Positions 54,473 to 63,944 of a stretch of DNA of 64,000 bases are shown here, one piece after another. Position numbers and translations under genes: made by a program. Position 1 is the stretch's first letter; the number at the start of each line of letters is the position of its first letter. The stretch lies in contig URFH01000004.1 of NCBI GenBank assembly GCA_900547155.1, positions 32,682 through 96,681 of the forward strand, in the 5' to 3' direction. A model generated the notes under the pieces. It searched no databases. It was not told where the DNA came from and saw only the letters and a list, made by a program, of their open reading frames with translations. The stretch comes from an uncultured bacterium (lineage in GTDB: Bacteria; Cyanobacteriota; Vampirovibrionia; Gastranaerophilales; Gastranaerophilaceae).

Positions 54473-54832
54473 ATGGGTTTGAATATTGGCTATATTAAAA
54501 ACATAACTTGGGAAGAGATATCAAAATTTGCTATGCAAAAAATTTATATAGACAAGCTGCTTCACAGCAAAAATTTCATACGGAGTTTTTCCTTTGAACC
54601 CAGAGAACAGCTTGAGCTCGATTTTTCAAATGTAAACGAAATCAGGCTCGAAGACATACAGCGCCTTCTGGATTTGCAAAAAGCCGCAATTTTTAACGAA
54701 ATTGCCCTGAAAGTGGAGAATCTTGAGCCTAATATTTCAAAAGTTTTAAGACAAACAGGGCTGTACAAAACATTGAACACAATCGACCCGGTCGAAACCG
54801 GAAAATTACACAAAAGACTGGCGCTCGAATAA
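54473..54832 (+). CDS. STAS-like protein, 119 aa
   Basis: The C-terminal half reads like a STAS domain, the fold of anti-sigma-factor antagonists: QLELDFSNVNEIRLEDIQRLLDLQKAAIFNEIALKVENLEPNISKVLRQTGLYKTLNTI. The usual phosphorylated Ser/Thr in the loop before helix 1 is not conserved (VNEIRLED). The N-terminal 40 residues are helical. The last base of its stop is the first base of the rsmI start (TAATG). A regulatory role with a phosphatase or sulfate transporter is not supported by neighbours. Confidence 0.5.
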   Translation: MGLNIGYIKNITWEEISKFAMQKIYIDKLLHSKNFIRSFSFEPREQLELDFSNVNEIRLEDIQRLLDLQKAAIFNEIALKVENLEPNISKVLRQTGLYKTLNTIDPVETGKLHKRLALE

Positions 54833-55650
54833 TGAAAAAACCGCAGCTTTTTGTCGTCGCAACACCAATCGGAAATAAAAAAGACCTCGGCCAAAGAGCC
54901 GTCGAGGTGTTGAAAAATGTTGATTTTATTGCCTGTGAGGATTGCCGGACGAGCAAAAAGCTTCTCGACGAACTCGGCGTGGAAACAAAACTCGTCAGCT
55001 ATCATAAATTTAACGAAAAACAGCGCACAAATGAACTTTTGAAGCTTTTTGAAGAGGGAAAAACAGCTGCTTTGATTTCTGACGCGGGAACGCCCTGCAT
55101 TTCTGACCCGGGGAGGATTCTGGTCAAAGAACTCTTTGAAAACGGGGTACAAATTACCGCAATTCCGGGCGCCTCGGCGGTGATTACGTTTTTATCGCAA
55201 ATTCCCAGAGAACGTGAGCAGTTTGCGTTCTGGGGCTTTTTGCCGCGGGTGAAAAATCAGCAAATTGAAATTTTTAAGAAATTTTCGCACATTGATTTTG
55301 TTTTTTATGAAGCCGCAAACAGGCTCAAGGAAACTCTTTTAACCCTGTCGCAGGCAAGAGGCGAAAACGTAAAAACAGCCATCGGACGTGAGCTTACAAA
55401 GGTTTATGAAGAAACAATCTGCGGAACTCCGGCCGAAATCATTGATTTTTACAACAAAAACACCCTGAAAGGCGAGGTTGTTGTGATGGTTTATGCTGAT
55501 GAAGAGCCGCAGGATGGCGATTTGGCGGGGATTGCAGAAAAAATAGAAAAACTCAAATCCGCAAAATTCTCAAACAAGGATATCGCCTTAATTTTGAGTA
55601 CGCTCGACGGCGTCAACAAAAATCAGGTTTACAAAATGGCTCTTGAATAA
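54832..55650 (+). CDS. rsmI: 16S rRNA 2'-O-methyltransferase RsmI
   Basis: RsmI methylates the ribose of C1402 in 16S rRNA using SAM. The 272-residue protein has LFVVATPIGNKKDLGQRAVEVLKNVDFIACEDCRTSKKLLDELG, the GTPCISDPGRILVKELFENGVQITAIPGASA core of the tetrapyrrole-methylase fold, and EAANRLKETLLTL. It starts within the stop of the STAS-like gene, so translation is coupled. Confidence 0.96.
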   Translation: MKKPQLFVVATPIGNKKDLGQRAVEVLKNVDFIACEDCRTSKKLLDELGVETKLVSYHKFNEKQRTNELLKLFEEGKTAALISDAGTPCISDPGRILVKELFENGVQITAIPGASAVITFLSQIPREREQFAFWGFLPRVKNQQIEIFKKFSHIDFVFYEAANRLKETLLTLSQARGENVKTAIGRELTKVYEETICGTPAEIIDFYNKNTLKGEVVVMVYADEEPQDGDLAGIAEKIEKLKSAKFSNKDIALILSTLDGVNKNQVYKMALE

Positions 55651-55663
55651 AAAGTTCATTTTT

Positions 55664-56929
55664 TTAAAGGATAACCGTCTTGATTTTTGGAGCTTTGTTC
55701 CTTTTGAAAATCCAGAAAGACTTTTGCTGCCCGTTTTTGGGCTGATTTTCATAAATATTTTTCAAATTCCAGTTATAGTGCGGAAGCCCGTTTTCATTCT
55801 CTTTCGGGGTGACATTATTAACCGGATGAGCCGGATTTTGGACTTCATCAGCCGGAGTTACATGCACAGCAGGCTTAAGGCGGGGTTTTTCATCCTGCCC
55901 GGGCAAAATTTCGGGCTCTGCGTCCTGATTGCAATCAATTTCCGGTTCATTTTTTTGGATTTGTTCCTGCATACAATGCGTTTCGGCTTCCTGCGTAGGT
56001 GCATATTTGCGCACCGCTGAAAAATCCTTTTCCGGCTCAAATGCCGGTGATTTCGGCGTGAGATTGTTCACATTTTCAATATATTTCTCTTTTTTCTGGC
56101 GTTCAAATCTCGGGCGCTCAAATTTTGGCATTTCAACGTTCTGCATAAACTGCGGTTTGTGGATTTTGTCCCCGTGGATGACCGGATAATAGATTCTTTT
56201 GTCCTCGGTAACATCTTTTTTCTTGATTTCAACAGCTCCGACCTCTTTTTTAGTCGCAAGTTCAGGGTGAACCGCCACATTTATAATCGGCGTAACATGC
56301 TCGGCAACGCGTTTTGAATATTCTTTTATTTTTGACAGCTGCGCGTAGCTCGGAGCGAACTGGACATTTCCGATGTCATAATTTTGTGCGGAAATGTCTT
56401 TTTTATAAAGCTCCTGCCACAAAACAGCCTCATTTTTTGTATCTATCAATGTCAAAAGGGTTGTGAGCCTGTATGTGGGTTTAACCGGCTCAAATCCTGA
56501 TATTCCGAGCTTTCCGAGGATAGTTTCTTTCAAAAAATTGCTCTGAACATCCAGCCCGCTTGTAACCATCAAAATATAGTCCGCATGCAGCTCCTGCGTG
56601 ATTCTTTTGAGGTTTATGTAGTCAATATTGTAGTTGTATTTGTACTCATCAAAAAAAGTCTGGGTGTACATGTTCAAATGGCGCGTGATTTTTTGCATTG
56701 AATCGCCGAGAACAGGGGCATAGACGAGGTTCGATTCGTTGAGTTTGCTGATGATATCTGACGCAATTATATCGGTCGAAGCGCCTGTAACAAGGTAAAT
56801 CGTGCCCGCACGGTGATTAATATCGGTAATAACAGCGACAGTCGGCTTCAATTCGTCCGAAAATGCAGCGTTAAAACTGAAAAAAGTAAATATTACGCCA
56901 AAAATCAATAATTTTATGAAATTCTTCAT
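55664..56929 (-). CDS. secreted hypothetical protein, 421 aa
   Basis: A signal peptide (MKNFIKLLIFGVIFTFFSFN then AAFS) precedes a folded region of about 200 residues (KPTVAVITDINHRAGTIYLVTGASTDIIASDIISKL, then YILMVTSGLDVQSNFLKETI). A low-complexity linker rich in Pro/Glu/Lys follows, and the C-terminus is basic (KSFWIFKRNKAPKIKTVIL). The folded part resembles an LpoA/TolB-like or FlgT-like exported domain only loosely. The second of two adjacent ATGs is preferred because GAGGG lies 5 nt before it. Confidence 0.7.
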   Translation of the reverse strand: MKNFIKLLIFGVIFTFFSFNAAFSDELKPTVAVITDINHRAGTIYLVTGASTDIIASDIISKLNESNLVYAPVLGDSMQKITRHLNMYTQTFFDEYKYNYNIDYINLKRITQELHADYILMVTSGLDVQSNFLKETILGKLGISGFEPVKPTYRLTTLLTLIDTKNEAVLWQELYKKDISAQNYDIGNVQFAPSYAQLSKIKEYSKRVAEHVTPIINVAVHPELATKKEVGAVEIKKKDVTEDKRIYYPVIHGDKIHKPQFMQNVEMPKFERPRFERQKKEKYIENVNNLTPKSPAFEPEKDFSAVRKYAPTQEAETHCMQEQIQKNEPEIDCNQDAEPEILPGQDEKPRLKPAVHVTPADEVQNPAHPVNNVTPKENENGLPHYNWNLKNIYENQPKNGQQKSFWIFKRNKAPKIKTVIL

Positions 56930-57062
56930 CATATCCCTCTTATCCCCATTTATAAAATATTATCGCCTACTTTTAATAAACTCATATCCGCTATATAAAG
57001 GATTTTTATTAAATTAAATAGGTTAAAATAATAAGATGGAAAAATTATAATCAGAGGGATAA

Positions 57063-57455
57063 ATGATAGACAATTATCAATTACTGGAAATGGCAAAGGA
57101 AGTATCGCACAGGGCTTATGTGCCTTATTCAAAATTTCATGTAGGAGCATGCGCGCTTTATGACAGCGGAAAAACCTACTGCGGCTGCAATGTAGAGAAT
57201 TCCAGCTACGGACTGACGCTTTGCGCGGAAAGGAACGCTTTATCAACCGCAATTGCCGCAGGTGAAACCGGACAGCTTCTGAAAATCGCTATTTACAGCG
57301 AAGATACAAAAATGTGCATGCCCTGCGGTGCTTGCAGGCAGTGGATTGCGGAATTTAAGCACGGCGTGGATGTCCAGGTGATTATGGAAAGCGAGGATTC
57401 GCATTGTGCAATCTTCACTATTGACGAGCTTTTGCCCCACGGGTTTAATTTATAA
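57063..57455 (+). CDS. cdd: cytidine deaminase
   Basis: Deaminates cytidine and deoxycytidine for pyrimidine salvage. The 130-residue tetrameric type is shown by RAYVPYSKFHVGACALY, GCNVENSSYGLTLCAERNALSTAI (the zinc Cys and catalytic Glu) and MPCGACRQWIAEF (two further zinc Cys). CAGAGGGATAA precedes the ATG. It is a single gene with normal length. Confidence 0.96.
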   Translation: MIDNYQLLEMAKEVSHRAYVPYSKFHVGACALYDSGKTYCGCNVENSSYGLTLCAERNALSTAIAAGETGQLLKIAIYSEDTKMCMPCGACRQWIAEFKHGVDVQVIMESEDSHCAIFTIDELLPHGFNL

Positions 57456-57570
57456 TTTTTGACACTCAGGGCTCATGTTTTTCTGTTAAAATAGATATGT
57501 AAATTAAATTTTACATAAACGCCGAAACTAACAAAAAATTTTTTTCAGGCATTTAATACAGATGTCAGAG

Positions 57571-57612
57571 AAAAGTTCGTGATAAGGAACGAAGTGACGT
57601 GAACGAACTTTT
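57571..57612 (+). repeat. single hairpin resembling the loop-conserved repeats
   Basis: AAAAGTTCGT (57571-57580) and ACGAACTTTT (57603-57612) pair perfectly around a 22-nt loop, GATAAGGAACGAAGTGACGT plus GA. GAACGAAGTGA is close to GAACG(C/T)AGTGA of the family-B loop. It lies in the gap after cdd together with other short stems. Confidence 0.55.
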
Positions 57613-57703
57613 TGAGTGACCACTTGAAAAGGTGAGCCTTGGGCGGTTCGCGCAGGCGAATCGGCTAAGGCGACACTAGATTAGATTGTAGAACGTGATT
57701 GCC

Positions 57704-58414
57704 ATGATACAAAGTATAAATTTTAAATCCACTAATCAATACAAACCTGAAACAAAACCCGCTCAAGAGGAGCCTCAAAAACGGGGTTTTGTCAGAAAAA
57801 AAGCCGTAAAAGCCGCTGCCATCACCGGAAGCGCGCTCACCACGCTCGGATATCTTGCGCTGCTTTCAAAAAACCAGCATAAAGGGCCTTTGCAGTTCAA
57901 AAATCTCTTTAAAGTTGACTTTTCCAGCGCTTTAAAAGCAATCGGGCTGGCTACTTCAGCGACAGTCGGCGGACTTGCGGGCGGGCTGATTGCTGACACA
58001 AAAGACACAAGAAAAGCCAAGCTTAAAGAGGGCATGCACCAGTTTTTGGGCAATATTATTACTCCAATAAGCATTGTCGGCATTGCAACCTCGATGATTG
58101 AAAAAAGAAAACTCCCGAGGACAAAAGAGCTTCTTTACACGGGTCTTGCGGCAATCGGAGGCGTAGGGCTGGGTGTGACTGCCGGAAACAAGGTCGCCTC
58201 AAAGGTAAATGAAGTAATTTTCAAAGAAGACGACACAAGAAAAGTCAAAGCAAAAGATTTCGGCATCCATGTTGACGATATTATGACATGGCTTGCGCTC
58301 ACAGCGAAAACCGATGTAATCAAAAACTTTATCAGCAAAGCGCTGCCCGTTGTTTTCCTGATTTGCGGCTACGAAGCCGGAACCTGCGACGGTCACGGGC
58401 ATAAAAAGCACTAG
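57704..58414 (+). CDS. hypothetical membrane protein with SFK-like tag, 236 aa
   Basis: No family recognised. After a disordered tag (MIQSINFKSTNQYKPETKPA) there are glycine-rich hydrophobic stretches: KAAAITGSALTTLGYLALLS, FSSALKAIGLATSATVGGLAGGLIA, FLGNIITPISIVGIATSMI, LLYTGLAAIGGVGLGVTAGNKV and a final ALPVVFLICGYEAG. The pattern suggests four to five membrane helices. The C-terminus is His-rich (GHGHKKH). The ATG at 57704 is used; an in-frame GTG three codons earlier also exists. Confidence 0.65.
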   Translation: MIQSINFKSTNQYKPETKPAQEEPQKRGFVRKKAVKAAAITGSALTTLGYLALLSKNQHKGPLQFKNLFKVDFSSALKAIGLATSATVGGLAGGLIADTKDTRKAKLKEGMHQFLGNIITPISIVGIATSMIEKRKLPRTKELLYTGLAAIGGVGLGVTAGNKVASKVNEVIFKEDDTRKVKAKDFGIHVDDIMTWLALTAKTDVIKNFISKALPVVFLICGYEAGTCDGHGHKKH

Positions 58415-58492
58415 ATTTCACTAATAAAAGCACGCAGCCCTGAAAATCCCACAATTTGGAATTAAATTTTATTTACCTGCGTTTTGGAAACT

Positions 58493-59557
58493 TTACTGCG
58501 CTTTCGCCTTAGCAATCGCCTGTTTTTCCACCTGATTGTCATAATCAATACGCCCGATAAGCTTGTTCAGCCTGCGCTGCGTGGCTTTGAACTGCTCAAT
58601 TGTCAAACTTTGCGCACCATCCGAAGACGCATGCTCGGGATCATGGTGAACTTCTATCATTATGCCGTTTGCACCCGCAACTAAAGCGGCTTTTGACATG
58701 GGTTCGACGAGATAACGTCTTCCCGTGCCGTGGCTGGGGTCTGCAATAATCGGCAGGTGCGAATATTTTTTAATAATCGGAATCGCCGCAATATCAAGGG
58801 TATTTCGGGTAAACGTCGAGTCAAAACCCTTTACTCCTCTTTCACAAAGTATAACTTTTTCGTTGCCGTTGCACATTATGTGTTCCGCTGCGAGCAGGAA
58901 TTCTCTGATTGTAGCAGCACCGCCGCGTTTTAGGAGCACGGGTTTGCCGCATTTTCCAACAGCCTTTAAAAGCTTGAAATTCTGCATGTTTCTGGCGCCG
59001 ATTTGGACAAGATCCGCATATTCCGCGACCAAATCAACATCAGCCGTGTCCATAACCTCGGTTACGACGAGCAAACCGGTCATTTCACGGGCTTTTGCGA
59101 GGTATTCGAGCGCTTTGCCCTCCAATCCCTGAAATTCATAGGGCGAAGTCCTCGGTTTGAACGCGCCGCCTCTTAAAAACTGGCAGCCCATTTCTTTCGC
59201 CGCCTGAGCGACCTTTAAAAGCCCATCAAAATCTTTTTCTACAGAGCACGGGCCGACCATCATAACAGGTCTTTCCAGCCCGCCGACTTTTACGCCGTTG
59301 GGGAATTCAATAACCGTATCTTCCTCTTTTCCCTCGCGCGAAGCCAGTTTGTAAGGCTCCTGAATAAGTTTTACCTCCCTGACGCCATCAAAAGACGCGA
59401 TAGAAGCGGGGTCGACAAGCCGTTTGTCGCCTATTGCCGCGATAACGGTCATCACGTCGCCCTCGTTTAATATTACTTTGAACCCTTTGTTCTCAAGGCT
59501 CTTTTTTACAGCATTTATCTCTTCTGCCGTAGCTTTCGGCTCCATTACAATAATCAT
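58493..59557 (-). CDS. aroF: 3-deoxy-7-phosphoheptulonate synthase
   Basis: The first step of the shikimate pathway: phosphoenolpyruvate plus erythrose 4-phosphate gives DAHP. The 354-residue protein is the type I-beta form with an N-terminal ferredoxin-like regulatory domain ([26 protein letters not shown]) and the barrel domain with [53 protein letters not shown] and [13 protein letters not shown]. Chorismate-pathway allostery is expected through the N-domain. A GGAGTG site precedes the ATG. The sugar-nucleotide gene lies 14 nt upstream in the same direction, so the two may form an operon. Confidence 0.95.
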   Translation of the reverse strand: MIIVMEPKATAEEINAVKKSLENKGFKVILNEGDVMTVIAAIGDKRLVDPASIASFDGVREVKLIQEPYKLASREGKEEDTVIEFPNGVKVGGLERPVMMVGPCSVEKDFDGLLKVAQAAKEMGCQFLRGGAFKPRTSPYEFQGLEGKALEYLAKAREMTGLLVVTEVMDTADVDLVAEYADLVQIGARNMQNFKLLKAVGKCGKPVLLKRGGAATIREFLLAAEHIMCNGNEKVILCERGVKGFDSTFTRNTLDIAAIPIIKKYSHLPIIADPSHGTGRRYLVEPMSKAALVAGANGIMIEVHHDPEHASSDGAQSLTIEQFKATQRRLNKLIGRIDYDNQVEKQAIAKAKAQ

Positions 59558-59571
59558 TATTACACTCCTGA

Positions 59572-60576
59572 CTAAACTGTCTGCGCCATTTTTTCAAAAG
59601 CGCCTGTTTCGTTTTCGTAATCTGAATCTATAATACTGTTTTGGGCAAACATGCAGTTTTTAATGCGGCAATTCGGTGCAATTTCAACGTTATTCCAGAG
59701 GATTGAATCCTCAACAACGGCTCTCGCGCCGATTTTGCAGTTGCTGCCGAGGACGCAGCGCCCTTTCAGGATTGCGTCCGGAGCGATTTCGCAGTTTTTT
59801 CCGACCGCGCATGCAGCATTTGAAATTTTTACGGGAACAAAGCCCGGAATGCTGACTTTTCCGTCAATTGCGTCAAAATTCGACTGCCTGTATTGCTCCA
59901 GTGTACCGATGTCTGACCAGTAATTGTTAATCTGATATGTGTGAATCTTCTCTCCCGCCTCCATCAGGGACGGAAAGACATTTTTTGCGAAATCATACTT
60001 TTCGCCTGCCGGAATGAAGTCAAAAATCCTTTTTTTGAAAACATAAATTCCGGTGTTAATCAAATTGCTCTTAGCAAGCTCCACAGGTGGCTTTTCCTGA
60101 AATTCTGCGACAATATTTCCATCGGAAACAACGACCCCGTAATGGCAAACCTCCTCATGCGCAACCGGCATAACGCCCATCGTCGCAATACATCCGCTTT
60201 TCAGGTGGGATTCCATAATTTTGTCCAAAGGCGCGTCATGAAGCCCGTCACCGCTCAAAACCAGAAAATCTTCTTCATTTTCAAAGAAAAATTCACATTT
60301 TTTCACGCCGCCGGCAGTTCCGGAAAGATTTTCTTCAAAAAGAGTTCTAAAATCCAGACCGTCGGGTGCGCATTTTTCATATCTTTTTTGAATCTGCCCG
60401 CCCAGATAATGAGTATTGGCGATTGCGCCGGTTATGCCGTATTTAACGAGTTTGTGGAGCAGAATATCCATGACAGGGAAATTCGCAACCGGCACAAGCG
60501 GTTTCGGGGTGTTTTTTGTGAGAGGGTCAAGCCTTGAGCCTACTCCGGCCGCCATAACCATTGCTTTTTTAATCAA
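59572..60576 (-). CDS. mannose-1-phosphate guanylyltransferase-like nucleotidyltransferase
   Basis: A 334-residue sugar-phosphate nucleotidyltransferase. Residues 1-230 are the GT-A-like NTP domain ([35 protein letters not shown], and [11 protein letters not shown] with the metal Asp). The C-terminal 90 residues form left-handed beta-helix repeats ([37 protein letters not shown]). The layout matches GDP-mannose pyrophosphorylases and related enzymes; glucose-1-phosphate adenylyl or thymidylyl variants cannot be excluded. The start is TTG behind AAGGGAG. Confidence 0.82.
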   Translation of the reverse strand: MIKKAMVMAAGVGSRLDPLTKNTPKPLVPVANFPVMDILLHKLVKYGITGAIANTHYLGGQIQKRYEKCAPDGLDFRTLFEENLSGTAGGVKKCEFFFENEEDFLVLSGDGLHDAPLDKIMESHLKSGCIATMGVMPVAHEEVCHYGVVVSDGNIVAEFQEKPPVELAKSNLINTGIYVFKKRIFDFIPAGEKYDFAKNVFPSLMEAGEKIHTYQINNYWSDIGTLEQYRQSNFDAIDGKVSIPGFVPVKISNAACAVGKNCEIAPDAILKGRCVLGSNCKIGARAVVEDSILWNNVEIAPNCRIKNCMFAQNSIIDSDYENETGAFEKMAQTV

Positions 60577-60704
60577 ATTTCATCTCCCTTTGTGTTAAAG
60601 ACATTGTACACCAACCTTTTCCATCTGTGCAAGCTCACATACAACTTTTTCGGCAGTTTAATTCACAATTCGTTTCATAAACTTTCATAGAAAAATTTTT
60701 GGTG

Positions 60705-60710
60705 TATAAT
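60705..60710 (+). promoter_or_regulatory. -10 element of accD-accA
   Basis: TATAAT with a weak -35 (TTTCAT, 16 bp upstream). The leader to the accD ATG is about 25 nt with AAGGGGAAGAG. Confidence 0.6.
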
Positions 60711-60741
60711 GAGTTGAAAAAACCTAATAAGGGGAAGAGAA

Positions 60742-61605
60742 ATGACACTTCAGGATTGGTTTGAAACCAGAAAAGAACAACAACACGCTGCGCGCCCCGC
60801 AGAAGTGAAAATTGATGATAATATCGGAAAATTATGGGTAAAATGCTTCAACTGCAACGCACAATTGCCCAAAAAAGAGCTCGAAGCGCACATGATGGTC
60901 TGCCCGCAGTGCGGATATCACTTCAGAATAAACGCAAGAACCAGAATTTACCAGCTTTTTGACGACGGAACCTTTGAAGAAATGTTCAAAAACATTGCGC
61001 CGTCCGATCCGTTGGAGTTCGTTGATACAGAATCCTATAAAGAGCGCCAAAAACGCGCTTCTGCCGCAACCAGCCTCAATGACGCGGTAATCACAGGCGT
61101 CGGCAAGGTCGAAGGTGAAGAAATCGCATGCGCGGTGATGGATTTTGAATACATGGGCGGCTCAATGGGCAGCGTTGTCGGTGAAAAAATCACCGCAATG
61201 ATGGAAGAAGCGCTGAAACGCAAAATTCCGATGGTCGCTGTTACAGCGTCAGGCGGCGCTCGTATGCAGGAGAGCGTTTTGAGCCTTATGCAAATGGCAA
61301 AAACAAGCTGTGCGGTTGCAAAACTCAACGAAGCAGGAATTTTGTACATAACCATCCTCACTGACCCGACCTACGGCGGCGTTACGGCAAGTTTCGGTAC
61401 TCTGGGCGATATTATTATTGCCGAGCAGGGCGCAAGGGTGGGATTTGCCGGCAGAAGGGTTATTGAACAAACCATTCGCCAAAAACTTCCCGCTGATTTC
61501 CAAACAGCCGAGTACCTTATGAAACACGGGCAGGTCGATGTTATTGCAAAACGCTCCGAATTGAAAGAAACGCTTGCAAAAATATTACGGCTGCACAAAA
61601 AATAA
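60742..61605 (+). CDS. accD: acetyl-CoA carboxylase carboxyltransferase subunit beta
   Basis: AccD is the zinc-binding beta half of the carboxyltransferase that forms malonyl-CoA for fatty acid synthesis. The 287-residue protein has the zinc ribbon CFNCNAQLPKKELEAHMMVCPQCG near residue 38, then DFEYMGGSMGSVVGEKI, and the oxyanion-region PMVAVTASGGARMQESVLSLMQM. accA follows after 33 nt, so the two subunits are made from one message. accB and accC lie elsewhere. Confidence 0.97.
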   Translation: MTLQDWFETRKEQQHAARPAEVKIDDNIGKLWVKCFNCNAQLPKKELEAHMMVCPQCGYHFRINARTRIYQLFDDGTFEEMFKNIAPSDPLEFVDTESYKERQKRASAATSLNDAVITGVGKVEGEEIACAVMDFEYMGGSMGSVVGEKITAMMEEALKRKIPMVAVTASGGARMQESVLSLMQMAKTSCAVAKLNEAGILYITILTDPTYGGVTASFGTLGDIIIAEQGARVGFAGRRVIEQTIRQKLPADFQTAEYLMKHGQVDVIAKRSELKETLAKILRLHKK

Positions 61606-61638
61606 CCGCAACCACGCTATAATTAGGAATAGACAATT

Positions 61639-62589
61639 ATGATGAAACTGGATTTTGAAAAACCGATTATAAAAATAGAAGAAAAGATTGAAGAGTTAAA
61701 AAAAATGAGTACAGAATCAGGTATGGACCTTTCAAAAGAAATTGAAACCTTTGAAACTCAGGCTCATGAGTACAAAAAAGAATTGTATGAAAATTTGCAG
61801 CCTATACAAAAGCTCCAAATCGCACGCCACCCGAACCGTCCGAATTTTCTGGACTGGATACAGCTTTTGACGACTGATTTTGTTGAAATGCACGGCGACC
61901 GCGAGGGAAGCGATGACAGAGCAATCATAGGCGGCGTCGCAAAAATCGGCGAGCAGCCTGTGGTAATTGTGGGCACGGTAAAAGGCAAATCGACCAAAGA
62001 AAACCTTGAATACAACTTCGGAATGCCGCAGCCGCAGGGTTATCGTAAAGCTTTGAGGCTTTTTGAGCATGCAAACCGTTTCGGGCTGCCGATTGTGACT
62101 TTAATTGACACTCCCGGCGCTTATCCCGGCATAAAAGCCGAAGAAACCGGTCAGGGGATTGCGATTGCGGTGAATTTGAAAGAAATGGCAAAGCTGAAAG
62201 TGCCGATTGTTGCCGTAATCACAGGCGAGGGCTGCTCCGGCGGTGCTCTGGGGCTGGCTGTTGCAAATAAGGTGCTCGTACTTGAGCATGCTTATTACAC
62301 GGTAATTTCACCCGAGGGCTGTGCGTCAATTCTCTGGCGTGACGCGGCAAAAGCAAGCGACGCGGCTAATGCGCTGAAAATTACCGCGCAGGATTTGATG
62401 AAACTCGATATTATTGACGGAATCGTGAAAGAGCCGATGGGCGGTGCGCATTATGATTATGATTTCATCGGTTCGGAGTTGAAAAAAGACATTCTTGCTT
62501 CGCTCGAAGAACTGAAAAAAATGTCGCCCGACGAACTCAAAAACGACCGTTACAACAAATTCAGACGTATGGGCGTTTTTAACGCTTAG
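61639..62589 (+). CDS. accA: acetyl-CoA carboxylase carboxyltransferase subunit alpha
   Basis: AccA is the alpha half of the carboxyltransferase. The 316-residue protein has FEKPIIKIEEKIEELKKM, the region QIARHPNRPNFLDWIQLL, then IVTLIDTPGAYPGIKAEETGQGIAIAVNLKEM and GEGCSGGALGLAVANKVLVLEHAYYTVISPEGCASILWRD, all diagnostic. Two ATGs in a row are possible starts; the first is given. A repeat follows its stop. Confidence 0.97.
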   Translation: MMKLDFEKPIIKIEEKIEELKKMSTESGMDLSKEIETFETQAHEYKKELYENLQPIQKLQIARHPNRPNFLDWIQLLTTDFVEMHGDREGSDDRAIIGGVAKIGEQPVVIVGTVKGKSTKENLEYNFGMPQPQGYRKALRLFEHANRFGLPIVTLIDTPGAYPGIKAEETGQGIAIAVNLKEMAKLKVPIVAVITGEGCSGGALGLAVANKVLVLEHAYYTVISPEGCASILWRDAAKASDAANALKITAQDLMKLDIIDGIVKEPMGGAHYDYDFIGSELKKDILASLEELKKMSPDELKNDRYNKFRRMGVFNA

Positions 62590-62612
62590 GTTGAGTCGCG
62601 GGTTTAAATACC

Positions 62613-62645
62613 GGTGGGAACCACTTCGTTTTTCCCACCCTACAT
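62613..62645 (+). repeat. short hairpin repeat, copy 1
   Basis: GGTGGGAA...TTCCCACC arms with loop CCACTTCGTTT, followed by CTAC. The same unit is at 63630-63660. Here the stem is conserved, unlike the variable-arm families. Confidence 0.8.
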
Positions 62646-62700
62646 GTTGTTTCAGTTACGGGGGGATGATTCCCGTAATTTGACAGGAGTATAAACTAAA

Positions 62701-63612
62701 TTGAAAGACTACTACGAGATTTCTGTAAAAATCAATCCATCCGCAATCGAGCTAGTCACGGACGTGTTTTTTGCGCAGTTTGAATGCGAGGGCGTTGTTC
62801 AGGCTGAAGAAAAATGGAAAGATTTAGAGCTTATTGAAACCACAAACAATGTAGCCAAAGGGTATGTTTTGATTGAGCCTGAGGATTTTTCGCCTGCTGA
62901 AATCCAAAAAATCTTCGACGAAGCAAAAAATAATCTGAAAGAAGCCGGATTTACCGATGAAGAACTGGGCGAATGGAGCGCAAAAGCTCAAAAAATTATC
63001 AATCAGGACTGGTCAAAAAAGTGGAAAGAGCACTGGAAGCCCACCCACGCGTCCGAACACGTGATAATCTGCCCCACATGGGAAGAATGCACAATCCGCA
63101 AGGGTGAAATCCTTATAAATCTTGACCCTGGCTCGGCTTTCGGTACCGGAACGCACGCTACCACGCAGCTTTGCATTCAGGCGATTGAAAAATACATGGA
63201 AAAAGACGCTTTTATGGCGGATATTGGCACAGGTTCGGGGATTCTCGCCATCACGGCAATCAAATGCGGGGCAAAAAAGGCCGTAGCAATTGACAATGAC
63301 CCGCTTGTGATTGATGTTGCGGTTGATAATGCGCAGGTAAATCATGTTCTCGACAAAATTGAGTTTTCGCACCGCACGGCGGATGAATTGAGGGAAAAAT
63401 TTGATTTCATAGCGGCAAATATTTTGCACAATGTTCTTGCAGAAATCATGGGTGATTTAAAAGCGCTTATGAAGCCTGACGCCAAGATGGTTTTGAGCGG
63501 GATTTTGGACGAAAAGCAGCAGATTGTGCTCGATGCGGTTGAAAAGCACGGGTTGAAAGTTGTTGAGATTCTCAAGCAGGAAAACTGGGTTGCGATTGTT
63601 GTTTCTGCTTAA
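62701..63612 (+). CDS. prmA: ribosomal protein L11 methyltransferase
   Basis: PrmA trimethylates L11 at several positions with SAM. The 303-residue protein has the N-terminal domain followed by WKEHWKPTHASEHVIICPTWEE, DPGSAFGTGTHATTQLC (the family's DPGxAFGTGxHxTT), the SAM site MADIGTGSGILAITAIKCGAKKAVAIDND and ANILHNVLAEIM. The start is TTG behind ACAGGAG. It is probably independent of accD-accA, given the 111-nt gap with a hairpin. Confidence 0.95.
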   Translation: MKDYYEISVKINPSAIELVTDVFFAQFECEGVVQAEEKWKDLELIETTNNVAKGYVLIEPEDFSPAEIQKIFDEAKNNLKEAGFTDEELGEWSAKAQKIINQDWSKKWKEHWKPTHASEHVIICPTWEECTIRKGEILINLDPGSAFGTGTHATTQLCIQAIEKYMEKDAFMADIGTGSGILAITAIKCGAKKAVAIDNDPLVIDVAVDNAQVNHVLDKIEFSHRTADELREKFDFIAANILHNVLAEIMGDLKALMKPDAKMVLSGILDEKQQIVLDAVEKHGLKVVEILKQENWVAIVVSA

Positions 63613-63629
63613 TAATGTTGTTTAAAATT

Positions 63630-63693
63630 GGTGGGAATCACTTCGTTTTTCCCACCCTACGGTGCGAATTTATATAGTAGGGTGGGAATAGCT
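63630..63693 (+). repeat. short hairpin repeat, copy 2, plus inverted half
   Basis: GGTGGGAA...TTCCCACCCTAC (63630-63660) repeats the unit at 62613. An inverted GTAGGGTGGGAA follows at about 63677-63688. Together with the family-B copy at 63765 and the (GGTTA)n array they fill the 388-nt end of the window; no gene was seen there. Confidence 0.8.
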
Positions 63694-63764
63694 TATGATT
63701 TCAATTTTGGGTATAGCTAATGATTAGCGGGGCGGTTCCCACCGCCAGCAAAAACAATTTTCAA

Positions 63765-63847
63765 GTCAAAAGAACGGAATATTTATTTTTCGACGCCTAT
63801 GAACGCAGTGAATCGAGCTAGAAAAATAAATATTCCATTCTTTTGAC
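63765..63847 (+). repeat. loop-conserved hairpin family B, copy at 63.8 kb
   Basis: 27-nt arms (63765-63791, GTCAAAAGAACGGAAT.., and 63821-63847) pair at 26 of 27 positions around the 29-nt loop containing GACGCCTATGAACGCAGTGA and ATCGAGCTA. Confidence 0.93.
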
Positions 63848-63944
63848 GCTCCGGCACCCAACATTAAAACAAAAAACATTACAAATCATTAATATTGTTA
63901 ACAATTGTAAAGCCAACTTCAAAACAACCGAAATCCGCTCAACG